The notes under the pieces: model-generated
The model's input: the letters and a program-made list of their open reading frames with translations, nothing else
What the model was told of the DNA's origin: nothing
Databases searched by the model: none
NCBI GenBank assembly: GCA_038363925.1
Contig: JAQQWL010000011.1
Location: 7,812,001 to 7,876,000 of the forward strand
Direction: 5' to 3'
Source: Apiospora phragmitis
Taxonomy: Eukaryota; Ascomycota; Sordariomycetes; Amphisphaeriales; Apiosporaceae
Length of the DNA stretch: 64,000 nt
In this document: piece after piece, positions 11,913 through 23,455 of the stretch
Layout of the letters: each line of letters begins with the position of its first letter
Position numbering within the stretch: the first letter of the stretch is position 1
Program-made: the position numbers and the translations under genes

Positions 11913-13432
11913 TACGTCGTGATTGGGTGGTGAGCGACTGGTGGCAGGCGCTCCTGCTGGCCGTTTGAGGATTGGGTGGTCAAATGGGAAGCTGCATGCC
12001 GTGTGCGACAGGGCAAGGCAAGTACATCCGCATGGTCCTGTAGCGGTTACGCGGGATGAAATTGCGATTCACAACCAGATTGTCGCTGCATAAAACAATA
12101 CATACAATACAAGATACTAACGGACTATTAAACAATATGAACACGTTATGATTGAAAATATATGTCGGGTTAGGCGGTGATCCAGTCGCGCTTAGCCGTT
12201 GGAAATGGCGGTGGTAACCCTCAGTCTGCTCAGTTTGGTAGAGTATGGGTCTGCTATTGTTATTCTTGGGGACTTTTTAGTGGAGTTTTGCAGCGAAACC
12301 GCGTCACGGTCGGGTTCGTCCTGCCTCCTGCCAATCCAGCCTAAGCACGAACGGGCACGAGCGAGAGCACGGCCACAAGGCACAGACGGGCCCCTCCGTT
12401 AATGGAATGACTTGCTTCGATCAATTGATGACAGGAAAGATGGGATCTAGGAGGGAATCTAGCGGGCTGCGACGATTAGACCCAACGGTATGTTAGTATG
12501 GGAAATACTGGTAGTAAGTACTGTACTAAGCAGATGCCCTCATATTCATTCGTCATGATCTAGCAATTGACTTTGATCGTGTCACCTTGAACCTCTGTGG
12601 TTCCTTGGACAGTTAAAAAAGCAAAGGCCGCTGCTCTGAACAAACAGTGAAATAGTTGTCCGCTACATCCGAGGAGAAACTGTCGAATTCGATGGGAGAG
12701 GAACACAGCTTTTAATAGTCTAGAAACTGCCCACGCCGACGGCGTTGCGATGAACCGGGCTTTTGGAACGGTATGTAACGGTATGTGAGAAGGGCTTTCA
12801 CATGTGTCGGTCGCATTGGACAATTACGGGCAGAGCCTCGATCCTCGTCCGGGATGTAACGAGATCGCTGGTTCGCTGGACCTTTATGGGGCAGACCACC
12901 ATGCAACTGCCAGACTACCTGGTTCTAATCAGAAGCGTCGATGAGCCTCCTCGGCACATTGGACAACGGTCGGACTTGGCCGCTGTCATCTGAGAGTGCT
13001 GAGGATGTGACATTCCCGTCCTGGGCAGCGATAGTCTCGGGCCCTGCTAGTTGCTACCCCCAACCAGATTCAAGTACTTAGATAGAGCTACATAGAAAGA
13101 GCTGACCAGAACCGGTAGGCGGTCAAGTGTCTCCTGGAGCTTATCTGGGATTTGCGTCATGCAAAGACCGCGGGTTGGCCCATCAATTTCGTGCTCAACT
13201 AAAGTAGTAGCTGAATCCATGCTTCGCTCAGGGAAGGGCAGAGAGGGACAGAAGGACGGAAAATGGCAAGTGCCATTCTACAAGTGCCTAGGCAGTAAAA
13301 AGCCCTCCTCGGCGGAAGAAATGATTGGCAAGGGTTCGCATCCACATTCACCAAGACCAAGACCAGACTGGAGAAAGAACTCAATCACTCTACACGTAGC
13401 TAGCTGTACGACCGTAACTGGAGCACCTGCCT

Positions 13433-13480
13433 GAGCACCTGAGCAACTGAGCACCCGAGCACCTGGGCATCTGAGCTACT
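13433..13480 (+). repeat. Six tandem 8-bp units next to the GPD1 TATA box
   Basis: Six head-to-tail copies of a GAGCACCT-like octamer run from 13433 to 13480. A further copy sits at 13421-13428. The array ends 10 bp before the TATA box. Confidence 0.85.
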
Positions 13481-13490
13481 GGCCAGCTTT

Positions 13491-13497
13491 TATAAAG
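13491..13497 (+). promoter_or_regulatory. TATA box of GPD1
   Basis: TATAAAG lies 38 bp before the first in-frame ATG (13535) and 194 bp before the ATG at 13691. This spacing would put transcription start only just upstream of the first ATG. Confidence 0.5.
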
Positions 13498-13534
13498 GAG
13501 AGGGCGTCCTGCTTCCCGTCAGAAATCTGCATTG

Positions 13535-14999
13535 ATGCGCATCTTGATTCGCTATACGGCCCCTGTAGCAACTGCTCACTCATCCCACCTTTTCCGCATC
13601 ACATCTGCCCACCTTCGGACACTTCACGGCTCTTCCCCACCATACCAAAGCCGCCTTAGATCTCAGTTTCGGCGCTCCTTTTCCGTCAATATGTCTCCTG
13701 GCTTCCTCTCAACCCAGGCCCAGGCCCATGAAAAGCGGCACAAGGTGACCGTCATTGGGTCTGGTAACTGGGGTTCGACCATCTCCAAGATCGTCGCTGA
13801 GAACACCAAGGAGCACCCCGAAATCTTCGAGCCCGAGGTGCACATGTGGGTGTACGAGGAGGATGTCGTGATTCCCAAGGATTCCCCTCACTACGATGAG
13901 TCTGTGGGCGACCAGCCCCAGAAGCTCACGTCCGTCATCAACAAGTACCACGAGAACGTCAAGTACCTCCCTGGCATCAAACTCCCCAGCAACCTGATTG
14001 CCAACCCCTCAGTGGTAGATGCCGTCAAAGACTCTTCTATCCTGATCTTCAACCTTCCCCATCAATTCATCGACCGCGTGTCGGCCCAGATCAAAGGCAA
14101 GATCGTCCCATTCGCCCGAGGAATCTCTTGCATCAAGGGTGTACACGTCACAGATGAGGGCATCTCGCTGTTCTCCGAATGGATAGGTGATGGCCTTGGT
14201 ATCTACTGTGGCGCCCTAAGCGGTGCCAACATCGCATCCGAAATCGCCGCCGAGAAATGGTGCGGCACGACTATTGCCTATGACCCCCCACCCATGGATA
14301 GCTCGCGCAACCCGTCCCCCCGCTCCACGACTCCGATTCGTAGCTCGGCGAAAGACTCGGATATCAACCTGAGCATCACCCCGCTCGCCGACATGCAGCA
14401 CAAGGATGCCAGGGGACGTACCAGCAAGACCAAGCTCGTGCCCGTGCCTTCCGAATACCCCCCTCTTCGACCACGAGACCTTCCAGACTCTGTTCGAGCG
14501 CCCCTACTTCCTGGTCAGCATGGTCTCCGACGTGGCCGGTGTCTCGCTCGGCGGCGCCCTCAAGAATATTGTCGCGTTGGGCGCCGGCTTCGTTGTGGGC
14601 CTGGGGCTTGGAGACAACGCGAAGTCGGAGATTGTGCGACGAGGCCTGCTCGAGATGATCAAGTTTGGCAAGGAGTTCTTCAAAGAGACGGTACAGCCGG
14701 AGACCTTCACCATCGAGAGTGCGGGTGTGGCCGATCTGATTACAAGTTGCAGCAGCGGACGAAACTTCCGCTGCGCCAGTCATGCCGTAGAGCAGGGCGT
14801 CAGCGTGTCTGAGATCGAGGAGAAAGAGCTGAACGGCCAGAAGTTGCAAGGCACCACCACGGCCATGGAAGTACACAGCTTCTTGAAGGTTCACAACATG
14901 GAGAAGGATTACCCGCTCTTCACTGCGGTCAACGATATCATCGAGGGCAAGAACACCTACCAGGACCTGCTGCAGTTGATCAACAAAGGCAGGCACTAA
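13535..14999 (+). CDS. GPD1: NAD-dependent glycerol-3-phosphate dehydrogenase (one frameshift as sequenced)
   Basis: Reduces dihydroxyacetone phosphate to glycerol 3-phosphate for glycerol and lipid synthesis. The Rossmann motif [16 protein letters not shown], the segments FNLPHQFID and [13 protein letters not shown], and the C-terminal [19 protein letters not shown] and [14 protein letters not shown] are diagnostic. The insert rich in Ser/Pro/Arg between about 14290 and 14440 is typical of mould enzymes. An extra C in the run at 14457-14462 shifts the frame; removing it gives [15 protein letters not shown] and one frame to 14999. From the ATG at 13535 the protein is 487 residues; from the ATG at 13691 (MSPGFLS) it is 435, closer to the usual size. 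The extra 52 residues are Arg/Ser-rich without acidic residues, like an organelle-targeting presequence. Confidence 0.93.
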
Positions 15000-15348
15000 A
15001 CAGATTATTACGGAAATGGAATGGACTGGGATATATATACAGGACAGGGGTTTTGGCGAGTGGTTAGGATGGGACCACGCGATCTTACATGGATCGAACG
15101 GCGAGCAATGATACCCTCAGCAAACACTGGTTGCGGTAACTGCACTTGTAGGCTGTAAAGGCTTAGGAACTTTATATTAACGAGTTCGAATTTATCATAA
15201 CCATAACCCCAGTGTGGCCAGTGACTGTAGTTTTTTCCAGGGGAAAAACGAGGGTTCAATTTTCACATGCTTCGAGACCAAACTAGAAACAGACCAGGCT
15301 ACTGACTACGAATACATACTTTCATCCTGATATCTGACCACTGCCAGC
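15000..15348. other. Short convergent spacer
   Basis: About 350 bp between converging GPD1 and the GGCT-like gene. Holds only 3' untranslated sequence as far as I can see. Confidence 0.6.
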
Positions 15349-16659
15349 TTACCAGTCGCTTGTCAGCCGATTCTTCTCATTAAGCGTTCCGAGCTCCATT
15401 TGCAGCCAACGGCTTTTCCTATTCCTCGTAGCGACCCTCTCATCATCGTCGTCATCATCCTCCTCCTCCATCGTCCTCTCGCCGTCACCAAACCACTTGA
15501 CAAAGACCGCATCGTAGCTCATCCACATCAGGTTCAGCAAGACGGCCATCGCGACAGCCAGCCAGCGCGGGAAGTTCCCATTTTTGTCCGAGGCCATCTT
15601 GCTAAAAGTCATGGCCGCGTAAAACAGGGGCAGCCACAGCAGCGAGAAGAGCCACTTGCCGATTTCCTGGCGCCGGCGCGTGATCGTGTACGCCTGCAGC
15701 CGGTGCAGGTAAGCCTGGTAGTCGTCGGGCAGGGCGTGTTCGGCCGCGCCGTCCGTGATGAGCTTGAGGTAGCGCGCGCTGGCCTGGGCATAGTCGGGCT
15801 CGGGGCGGCGCACGGGGGCGACGAACTTGTACCACCACTTCTTTTTAGGTTTGTCGGGTTCGTCGTTCTGCTTTCTCTCATCGTCATCGTCATCGTCATC
15901 GTTGTCGGGTGGCGCATCGGGCAGCCGCGGTTGGTACAGGGTGTGCGCGAGGAAGGGGCGCGGCAGCTCCGGGATCGGCGGCTTCTCCGGCACGGTGATG
16001 GGCGCCGGCAGCGCCACAACGGGCGTCTGCACGTCGAGGTAGCCCGCGCCGCCGCCCTCGGTCCGGATGATGGTCGCGTAGTCCTCGGGCGTCACCTCGT
16101 ACACGACGCCGATGAGGCCCTTGGACCAGGTAGGCGCGCGCGGCGGCAGCGAGGGGAACAATAGTCCCCCCGCCTTTTCGACGTCGTTACCGTTGGAAGA
16201 GGGCTGAGCGGGAGGAGGGGGGAACTGCGGAGGTCGCTGTGGGGGCTTCAGGGGGTCGGGAAGGTGCTTGCGCGGGGCTATGTTGGCGAAGCAGGGCTCG
16301 CGGTACGGGATGCCCGGCAGGTTAATGGTGAGGTCGAAGGCCGGGGCCGAGACGTTGACCTTGGAGAGAGGCCGGATGCCCCGGACGCCTAGGAAGGTTT
16401 CGGCCGACAGGTTCGAGCCGTAGGCGAGGTAGAGGTATGTGCGGGCATTCTTGGGCGATGACGGGTCGTTGTCGCCGTGGTCCGGAGAGGCTTGCGCAAG
16501 TCGCTCCGGTGAGGTTCGGGGGATGCTAGAGATGGGCGGATACAATGGACTCGCGTCGTTGCCAGTAGACAGCGACCGCAAGTCTTGGATACAGCGGACG
16601 GCCTGGCAGGCCTGCTGAGCCCCAGCAGACTTGCAGTCCATTGTCGGAGATGACGACAT
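15349..16659 (-). CDS. Gamma-glutamylcyclotransferase-fold (GliK-like) protein with C-terminal membrane hairpin
   Basis: Single intact frame of 436 residues, no intron. Residues about 72-130 carry the GGCT-fold start YLYLAYGSNLSAETFLG and the following FDLTINLPGIPYREPCFANI. The stretch GLIGVVYEVTPEDYATIIRTEGG is the second conserved part. Members act on gamma-glutamyl or glutathione-derived groups; GliK of the gliotoxin pathway belongs here. No secondary-metabolite genes surround this one, so a general glutathione-related or unknown role is more likely. Two hydrophobic segments follow (about 336-351 and 366-389), then an acidic run and a basic tail. A DDDDDDDD run lies in the middle linker. 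The membrane anchor is not part of the minimal enzyme fold. Confidence 0.8.
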   Translation of the reverse strand: MSSSPTMDCKSAGAQQACQAVRCIQDLRSLSTGNDASPLYPPISSIPRTSPERLAQASPDHGDNDPSSPKNARTYLYLAYGSNLSAETFLGVRGIRPLSKVNVSAPAFDLTINLPGIPYREPCFANIAPRKHLPDPLKPPQRPPQFPPPPAQPSSNGNDVEKAGGLLFPSLPPRAPTWSKGLIGVVYEVTPEDYATIIRTEGGGAGYLDVQTPVVALPAPITVPEKPPIPELPRPFLAHTLYQPRLPDAPPDNDDDDDDDERKQNDEPDKPKKKWWYKFVAPVRRPEPDYAQASARYLKLITDGAAEHALPDDYQAYLHRLQAYTITRRRQEIGKWLFSLLWLPLFYAAMTFSKMASDKNGNFPRWLAVAMAVLLNLMWMSYDAVFVKWFGDGERTMEEEDDDDDDERVATRNRKSRWLQMELGTLNEKNRLTSDW

Positions 16660-17110
16660 GTAGGCGAAGGTAGCTAAAGTATCGATTTACAGTCTTGTTG
16701 ATTGATGGAAAACCGTAACGAAGACATGCGGAAGTGGATGATTACATCAATCATGGATCTAGGCGATTAGGTTAGATACCTAAGTAACAGCGGCCCGATT
16801 GAAGCTTGGATTAATCAGCGGCCGGTTGGTCCGGCCATTGATTACGCATGCACAACCGACAACTCGCTGATGAATTGGAATCTCTCCGATCCTTTTCACT
16901 AAGCGTTCATAGAAGCTTACATAACATACGCTGATATTAGCAGTTCGATTATCCATCATTACCCGCGTTCGTAGTGTAGTTCATAGGGATTCATCGTACT
17001 GATCACGACAAGGTTGCAGTATAGCTATCTACATGGCTGATTCAAACCCGCATCCTTGGAAATAAAATAGACAGTCCCAGAATATCCGTAGCCTCACACA
17101 CGGTATTGCA
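16660..17110. other. Intergenic spacer between two minus-strand genes
   Basis: About 450 bp. Should contain the promoter of the GGCT-like gene and the 3' end of the dehydratase gene. No coding signal. Confidence 0.55.
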
Positions 17111-18424
17111 TCACCACTCTCTTAATTCCTTGTCAGGACCCGAGAATATCGGAGTAACCCACACCTTGGCTTCTTTGGATAGGCTGCGGACTTGGTCCTC
17201 GTCAACTTCTACACCTAGCCCAGGTCCTACCGGCAACTCAATATACCCCCGATCAACATTCCAGATCTCGGGGTTTTTGGTATAGCTCTTCAGGTCCTGC
17301 CCTCCGACATTGTAGTGCATACCCAAACTCATCTCCTGGATCGCAAAGTTGGCGGAGACCGCATCGACCTGGACGCAAGCTGCAAGTGCAATCGGTCCCA
17401 GGGGGCAATGGGGTGCCAAAGCCACATCGTAGGTCTCGCACATCGATGCGATCCGACGCATCTCCGAATATGCCCCCTACATGGGATACGTCAGGCTGGA
17501 GGATATCCACACAGCCGGCCTCCATGAAGGGTCTCACATCCCATCTGCTATAGAGCCGCTCGCCGAGGGCAATCGGTACACTGCTCAGAACAGCGAGGTC
17601 CTTGATGCCTCCGATATTCTCGGACAGCAACGGTTCTTCCACGAAAAGAGGCTCGTGAGGGGCGAGCTTGGTCACCAGTTGCTTCGCCATGGGCTTGTGC
17701 ACCCGGCCATGGAAATCAACACCAGCGTCGAGCCCCAGGGCCTTTACGGCTTTCACTCTCGCCACGCACTCGTCCAGCTTCCTAGGCGAGTCGAGCCAGC
17801 CCAGGTCTTCCGTTCCGTTCATTTTGATAGCATTGAAGCCTTGTGAAATGCGCGCTTTGCTGCAAGCCGAGTTAGTTACCTTGTCGCTTAGACGGGCCGC
17901 AAAATACACACGCTTGTTCTTCGACATCACCTAGGCCTATCGCCTCCGATCCACCCGTAGACACGCAACTTGTCACGAACCTTGCCCCCAAGCAGTTGGT
18001 AGATAGACACGTTCAATTTCCTTGCTAAAGACTCGTCAGCGAACCATTACACAACTGTCACCAATGTGCGGGTCTACCAACCCTTCAAGTCCCATAGTGC
18101 AATGTCGATTCCAGACAGAGCGCTCATAAGAACCGGGCCACCTCTGTAGAACCCTGCCCTGTACGACAGCTGCCAGATATGCTCGATGTCACTATAGTCT
18201 CGTTAGCACATCCAGTCAAATATCTCCATCGCCAGTTTCATCGCTTACTCTGCCTCAAGTCCCACGTATCTAGCAGCCCACGACTCGAGACAACCTTCCA
18301 CTGCCTGTGTGTGACCTTCTAGCGAAGCCTCGCCCCACCCGGCCACGCCAGTGTCGTCTGTGATCTTCACAAACAGCCATCGAGGCGGCACGCGGAAGTA
18401 TTCGATCTTAGCAATCTTACCCAT
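17111..18424 (-). CDS. D-galactonate dehydratase-type enolase-superfamily enzyme (two frameshifts as sequenced)
   Basis: Four exons (18424-18249, 18191-18082, 18024-17912, 17859-17111). After removing one extra base near 17930 and one near 17467 the protein is 381 residues, matching bacterial DgoD (382). Family marks: [12 protein letters not shown] at the start, [31 protein letters not shown] (metal Asp and catalytic His), FVEEPLL and ALGERL (metal Glu residues), QPDVSHVGG and [14 protein letters not shown] (second catalytic His). The expected reaction is dehydration of a sugar acid such as D-galactonate to its 2-keto-3-deoxy product. Substrate is inferred. The second intron has a weak GTTGGT donor. 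The gene is divergent from ILV2. Confidence 0.88.
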
Positions 18425-20064
18425 TTTCGAAAGTGACGAAACAGCCAGGAAATCGAGTGTCCATTTCACTTTTTTTCTGAACCTACATATCTCATATATA
18501 AGACGACGATGCCCTGCGGGGCTTTGGGTGGTGGTACGATTTCGATGGGGAATTTCGGTTCGGGGAAGGACAAACCGCGGGGTCGAGGGCATGGAGAGGG
18601 TGGATCTCCAGCTGCCTTTTCCGAATTGGGATTTGACAGACTGACATGATTGGCCAGGCCTATCCGACGTGTAGTAAATTGGTTGTAACGGATTCCGACT
18701 CGTGGCATTTGGGCATCATTGACTCGAATAGGATTATTGGACAAGGTCTTGATCAAGCAGGTCATCCCGGGTCTCTCTACGATGGTAAGTAGATAGAATG
18801 ATAACGGGAGCGACTGAAGATTGAGGGCTGAACATCTCGCTCGTAATAACCCCGTCGCTGCAACTTGGACAGGTGACTGAGCAGAAATTAAAGGCAAGAT
18901 TGAGAGTGGTCCTGATTGTCGGTTTGTCTCGAAACCAAGATAGCTCTTGTATCTCAATGTACGTGGTATGATTACCGTCCCTGCAGATAAAACATGCTGC
19001 AGCATAGATAGCCTTCGACGTCCACTTACAAGCCAGTTTGGCTTGGTGATTAGGCAGGCCAAGCAGGAGAATAGCATAGCATACGGCCGGGAATATCTAG
19101 TGCACCTGCCGGTCAGAGTAGCTCATTCATTCCGCGGTGGTCAGGAGAGAGAGGTGGTGCCAAGCCGGCTAAAGGGCAGAAAAACGATAGCACCAACTTA
19201 GAGGCGATCAAGGTTTTAGGGCGGCATCTAGATTCTAAGCATGGCCCTGCAGATTTCGACTCAGTTTGACAGGCGAGAGGACCCCTAGAGTCTCTGTTTG
19301 TCTGTGGCTAGAGGCCAATGGCAGTGCAGAGGGCCAGAGGGCCAGGGGCGAGAGTGATTGCGCTGAAATGGAAATATTCCAGCCATGGGGCGACATCGCG
19401 GATACCAACTTGATCAATGCCGTCAGCGACTTAGAGAATCATTCAGTGCAGATACGCTCGCCATAGGACTTGTTACTCCGTTGAAGTGACGATCTGGAAT
19501 AGAACAAGTTGAAAAAATGGCAGTCAATATGATTAATGGGTTACTCATTGCCTCGCAGTTTTCCTAATAATAGAGTAGAAACTGATGCATTTGAATGAAT
19601 TGAATTTTGGGATGCGTTTCGTTCCATGCTGGCACAAGTCACAAGTCGAATAGCCGATATCGCCACAGCAGGCTGGGGCTCCTGCATGCATCAACCTGCG
19701 CAATCCCCTGGAGGATCCTTACCCCACAGCCGCCCTGACGAATCAGCGCAGTTCAATTCTTTTTTCACGCTCCGTTGCCGCGGATCTGGTATTTTGCGGT
19801 TTCCCGCACTCGCACAACCTCTTTCGCTACGGCCGCCGTAGTTTGGTAGTGGTGGTTCGGTTTGTTCGACTCATACCTACTAGGTCCCCTAGTTCTTACT
19901 TTTTCCCATCCGCCGCAGCTATTTATTTCCCTTCCGTCACCCCGGGTTCGAGAGAGTCACGACTGGAAAGCTAAAGTTGTGTTGCAATCTCGCAATTTTT
20001 TTGCCTTTTTCTTCTTGCTGCTGGTCCAATTGTGTGTCTATTACACACAGCACAAACCATCACC
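18425..20064. other. Divergent intergenic region (galactonate dehydratase and ILV2)
   Basis: About 1.6 kb between divergent starts. A 203-codon frame on the minus strand overlaps the first dehydratase exon but has no motif and is not called. The stretch just before ILV2 is pyrimidine-rich, as in many fungal leader regions. Confidence 0.55.
19954..19959 (-). promoter_or_regulatory. Possible Gcn4/Cpc1 half-site upstream of ILV2
   Basis: GAGTCA (TGACTC on the minus strand) lies about 105 bp before the ILV2 start. Amino-acid genes in fungi are often controlled by Cpc1/Gcn4 through TGACTC(A). A six-base match is weak evidence alone. Confidence 0.3.
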
Positions 20065-22262
20065 ATGATGCGAACTAGGCAAGCCTCCAGGGCCGTCAGG
20101 GCCTTGGCTCAGGTTTCGCGTACCCAGTGCCAACAGCGCCTCTTCACCTCGTCGGCGGCCGTGCCTGCTGTGAATTCCAAGAAGGGGCCGACCGGCGTGA
20201 GGACTCAGACAACAGCTGCTGCTGTGTATGTTGCCCAACCAAGTCGTTGTCGGGGTGGAAACTTATACTGACGTAAAATTACATAATGCAGTCCCCGCGA
20301 GGTACCCGCACCCGCTTTCAACACAGCCGAGACGAAAGACGGCAGTCATGTGCAACCCCTCATGAACCCTCGGGTTCCCGAGATGGACGAGTCGTTCATT
20401 GGCAAGAGCGGTGGGGAGATCTTCCATGAGATGATGCTCCGACAGGGTGTTAAGCACGTCTGTATGTTGACCCATGTTCGCCTCAACCCGTACAAACCAA
20501 TCTAACGAGTCACAGTTGGATATCCTGGCGGCGCAATTCTTCCTGTTTTCGATGCCATCTACAACTCCAAACACTTCGACTTTATCCTCCCGAAACATGA
20601 ACAAGGTGCTGGACATATGGCTGAAGGCTATGCCCGCGCTTCGGGCAAGCCTGGTGTCGTTCTGGTAACCTCAGGGCCCGGCGCCACGAACGTCATTACC
20701 CCCATGCAAGATGCTCTCTCCGACGGCACACCCTGGTTGTTTTCTGTGGTCAGGTTGTGACCACAGCTATCGGCAGCGACGCCTTCCAGGAGGCCGACGT
20801 TATTGGTATCTCGCGCGCCTGCACAAAATGGAATGTCATGGTGAAGAATGTGGCCGAGCTCCCCAGGCGCATAAATGAGGCCTTCGAAATTGCCACCAGT
20901 GGACGCCCTGGTCCCGTTCTGGTCGACTTGCCCAAGGATGTCACTGCCAGCATTCTCAGGAAGGCCATTCCTACCGAGACAGCCCTCCCTGCTCTTCCCA
21001 GCGCGGCATCGCGGGCCGCTATGGAGATGACTCAAAGGCAGTTGGCCGTATCTCTGCGCCGCGTCGCTGAACTCGTGAACAAGGCCAAGAAGCCTGTCAT
21101 TTACGCTGGCCAGGGTATGATTTCGGGCAACGGCCCAGCACTACTGAAAGAGTTCTCCGATAAGTCATCTATCCCTGTAACGACCACCCTACACGGTCTT
21201 GGGTCTTTCGACGAGCTTGACGAGAAGTCCCTCTACATGCTTGGTATGCACGGATCCGCCTTTGCCAACATGGCTATGCAGGAAGCCGATCTCATCATCG
21301 CACTGGGCGCCCGCTTTGACGATCGCGTGACGCTCAACATTGCCAAGTTTGCCCCTGCAGCTAAGGCTGCTGCTGCTGAAGGCCGTGGCGGAATCGTCCA
21401 CTTTGACATTTCTCCTGAAGAACATCAACAAGGTTGTCCAAGCCACAGAAGCCGTCGAAGGCGATGTTGCCGAGAATTTGGCACAGCTGATACCGCACCT
21501 GGAGATGAGAAGCATGACCGAACGCCAGGCCTGGTTCGACCAGATCAGGGGGTGGAAGGCCAAGTGGCCGATGAACTCCTTCAACCGTACCGAGCGAGCT
21601 GGCATGATTAAGCCTCAGGCCTTGATCGAGAAGCTCAGTGATTTGACGAACGAGCGCAAAGACGAGGTGGTCATTGCTACTGGTGTCGGCCAGCATCAGA
21701 TGTGGACTGCTCAGCACTTCCGGTGGCGTCACCCGCGAACCATGATTAGCTCTGGAGGTTTGGGCACTATGGGATTCGGTCTGCCGGCTGCCATTGGCGC
21801 CAAGGTGGCTCGGCCCGACGCTCTTGTCATCGACATTGATGGAGATGCGTCTTTCAACATGACTCTTACGGAGCTCTCTACAGCTGCTCAGTTCAACATT
21901 GGCGTGAAGGTCATTATTATGAACAATGAGGAGCAGGGTATGGTCACTCAGTGGCAGAACCTTTTCTACGAAGACCGATACGTGCACACTCACCAGAAAA
22001 ACCCCGACTTCATGAAGCTAGCAGATGCTATGGGTGTGCAACACCGTCGACTCATCAAGCCTGAGGAGGTAGAAGATGCCCTGAAGTGGCTCATAACTTA
22101 GACGGCCCAGCCCTCTTGGAGGTGATGACTGACAAGAAGGTGCCCGTTTTGCCCATGGTTCCTGCTGGCTGTGGATTACATGAGTTCCTTGTGTGGGATC
22201 CGGAGGCCGATTTGAAGCGCAGAGAAGTGATGAAGAACAGAACCAAGGGCTTACATAGCTAG
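20065..22262 (+). CDS. ILV2: Acetolactate synthase catalytic subunit, mitochondrial (three frameshifts as sequenced)
   Basis: Thiamine-diphosphate enzyme that makes acetolactate or acetohydroxybutyrate, the first shared step of valine, leucine and isoleucine synthesis. Exons 20065-20225, 20292-20461 and 20516-22262. The frame slips at 20731-20733 (a C lost), 21415-21420 (one base extra) and 22095-22097 (an A lost); correcting these gives 692 residues, the usual fungal length. The first 40 residues are Arg/Ser/Gln-rich, fitting a mitochondrial presequence. Motifs: [34 protein letters not shown] with the catalytic Glu, [26 protein letters not shown], and the cofactor site [14 protein letters not shown] with [13 protein letters not shown]. 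This subunit is the target of sulfonylurea-type herbicides in other organisms. Confidence 0.96.
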
Positions 22263-23455
22263 GGCGGCTCCGTGTTGTACTTCTAGGCGGATCTATTCTC
22301 CTTTTTCGTTGTTGTTTCCATGTGGCATCACGTCATAGCGTTCTGGGTTTAAAAAGTGTTTTTTCTGGCGAATTATCGGGGAGTCCATTCATGGCAGTTA
22401 ACTGTATATATCCTGAGCGAGAGATCTGCCAAAGTCATGATCTGGCGGGGCTCCTACTAGCATATCGAGATAATCATACTATTCATAAGGGTTTAGTACC
22501 TATTACTTCTTGGACTCGATGTAAAGTATCCGTGATACAAGTTCTGCCGTAGTTCTAGTCGGACGCCAATAGGAGGAACGCCATCACGATGTACTCTGTG
22601 CAGCGGTGGCATTGGTAGACATACAGAAGTGCCGATGAGGCTTCCAAATCCCACATCAATGTATATAGGTACATCCAAAGCACTGACTAGCCAGTGGGCA
22701 ACTATCCGTCAGTATGTCTCTTTGTTTAATATGAGGCTTACTACTACCCCTACTTCATCGCTCTGCAGAATGGTGAAATTTTCACCATGAATCTCATTAT
22801 ATTACAGAGTAATAATACCATGAAAATAATGCACCGGCGCTCATTTTCAATGTAAGCTAGCTATAAACTGGTTACATACTCCCTCATACTCCCGTGCGTC
22901 ATGGTCGAAGAAGTATGCCGGGCTGGTAATTAAGGGGTGTCATGTGAACGTATGATACAACTGTCGTAAGCTCACGCATACAACTCGGCCGGCAAAGGCT
23001 GTAACTAGGCAGGTCAACCAAACCCGGAGTTCAATTTTGGAGCCAAGAACGGATGCCATAGGGCAGGCTATAAATAGTAACCAAACAGGGGATGATGGAA
23101 CACTATAGGTGGCATTGAATACTCGCGAAGTGGTGATGTGTTATGCATATAAAGACCAAAGGTTTGAATTAGCACGGGAAGGGACTGGAAGGGGAATACA
23201 GTGCTGGCGTAATTTGGATGCTCTGGTTTTTGAGCAAGTTCTACCTTTGGACAGTACCTGACTGGCAACAGACTTTCTGTTATTGAGGGAGTAAACCGTT
23301 TGCACCCATTTTCGAAAAAGTAAATGCTGCAAACTATCTCCTTTAACTGTCGAGCTCCATACACTTATTCGCGAAGCACTCAGTGTATGTTACGTTTACC
23401 GAATTCGATATGATACAACCACCCATACTTCAAACCACACTTACATACGTTCATA
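22263..23455. other. Gene-free spacer, A+T-richer
   Basis: About 1.2 kb with no coding signal on either strand. It is visibly richer in A and T around 22700-22870 than the flanking genes. No repeat noted. Confidence 0.55.

Larger units (their letters stand above)
11913..13534. other. Divergent intergenic region (membrane-protein gene and GPD1)
   Basis: About 1.6 kb shared between two divergent promoters. No convincing coding frame. The GPD1 end carries a short tandem repeat and a TATA box, listed separately. Confidence 0.6.

Noticed and set aside
15400..16164. 254-codon plus-strand frame
   Set aside because: Antisense shadow of the intact GGCT-like gene.
18466..19077. 203-codon minus-strand frame
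   Set aside because: Lies in the dehydratase promoter region, no motif and no splice link to the conserved [10 protein letters not shown] start.
20065..22262. Reading ILV2 as a pseudogene
   Set aside because: Three one-base slips, but all catalytic motifs are intact and the same kind of slip hits unrelated essential genes nearby, so sequence error is more likely.
22700..22870. RIP-mutated repeat (A+T-rich)
   Set aside because: Moderate A+T only, no duplicated sequence to compare with, and no strong TpA excess visible.
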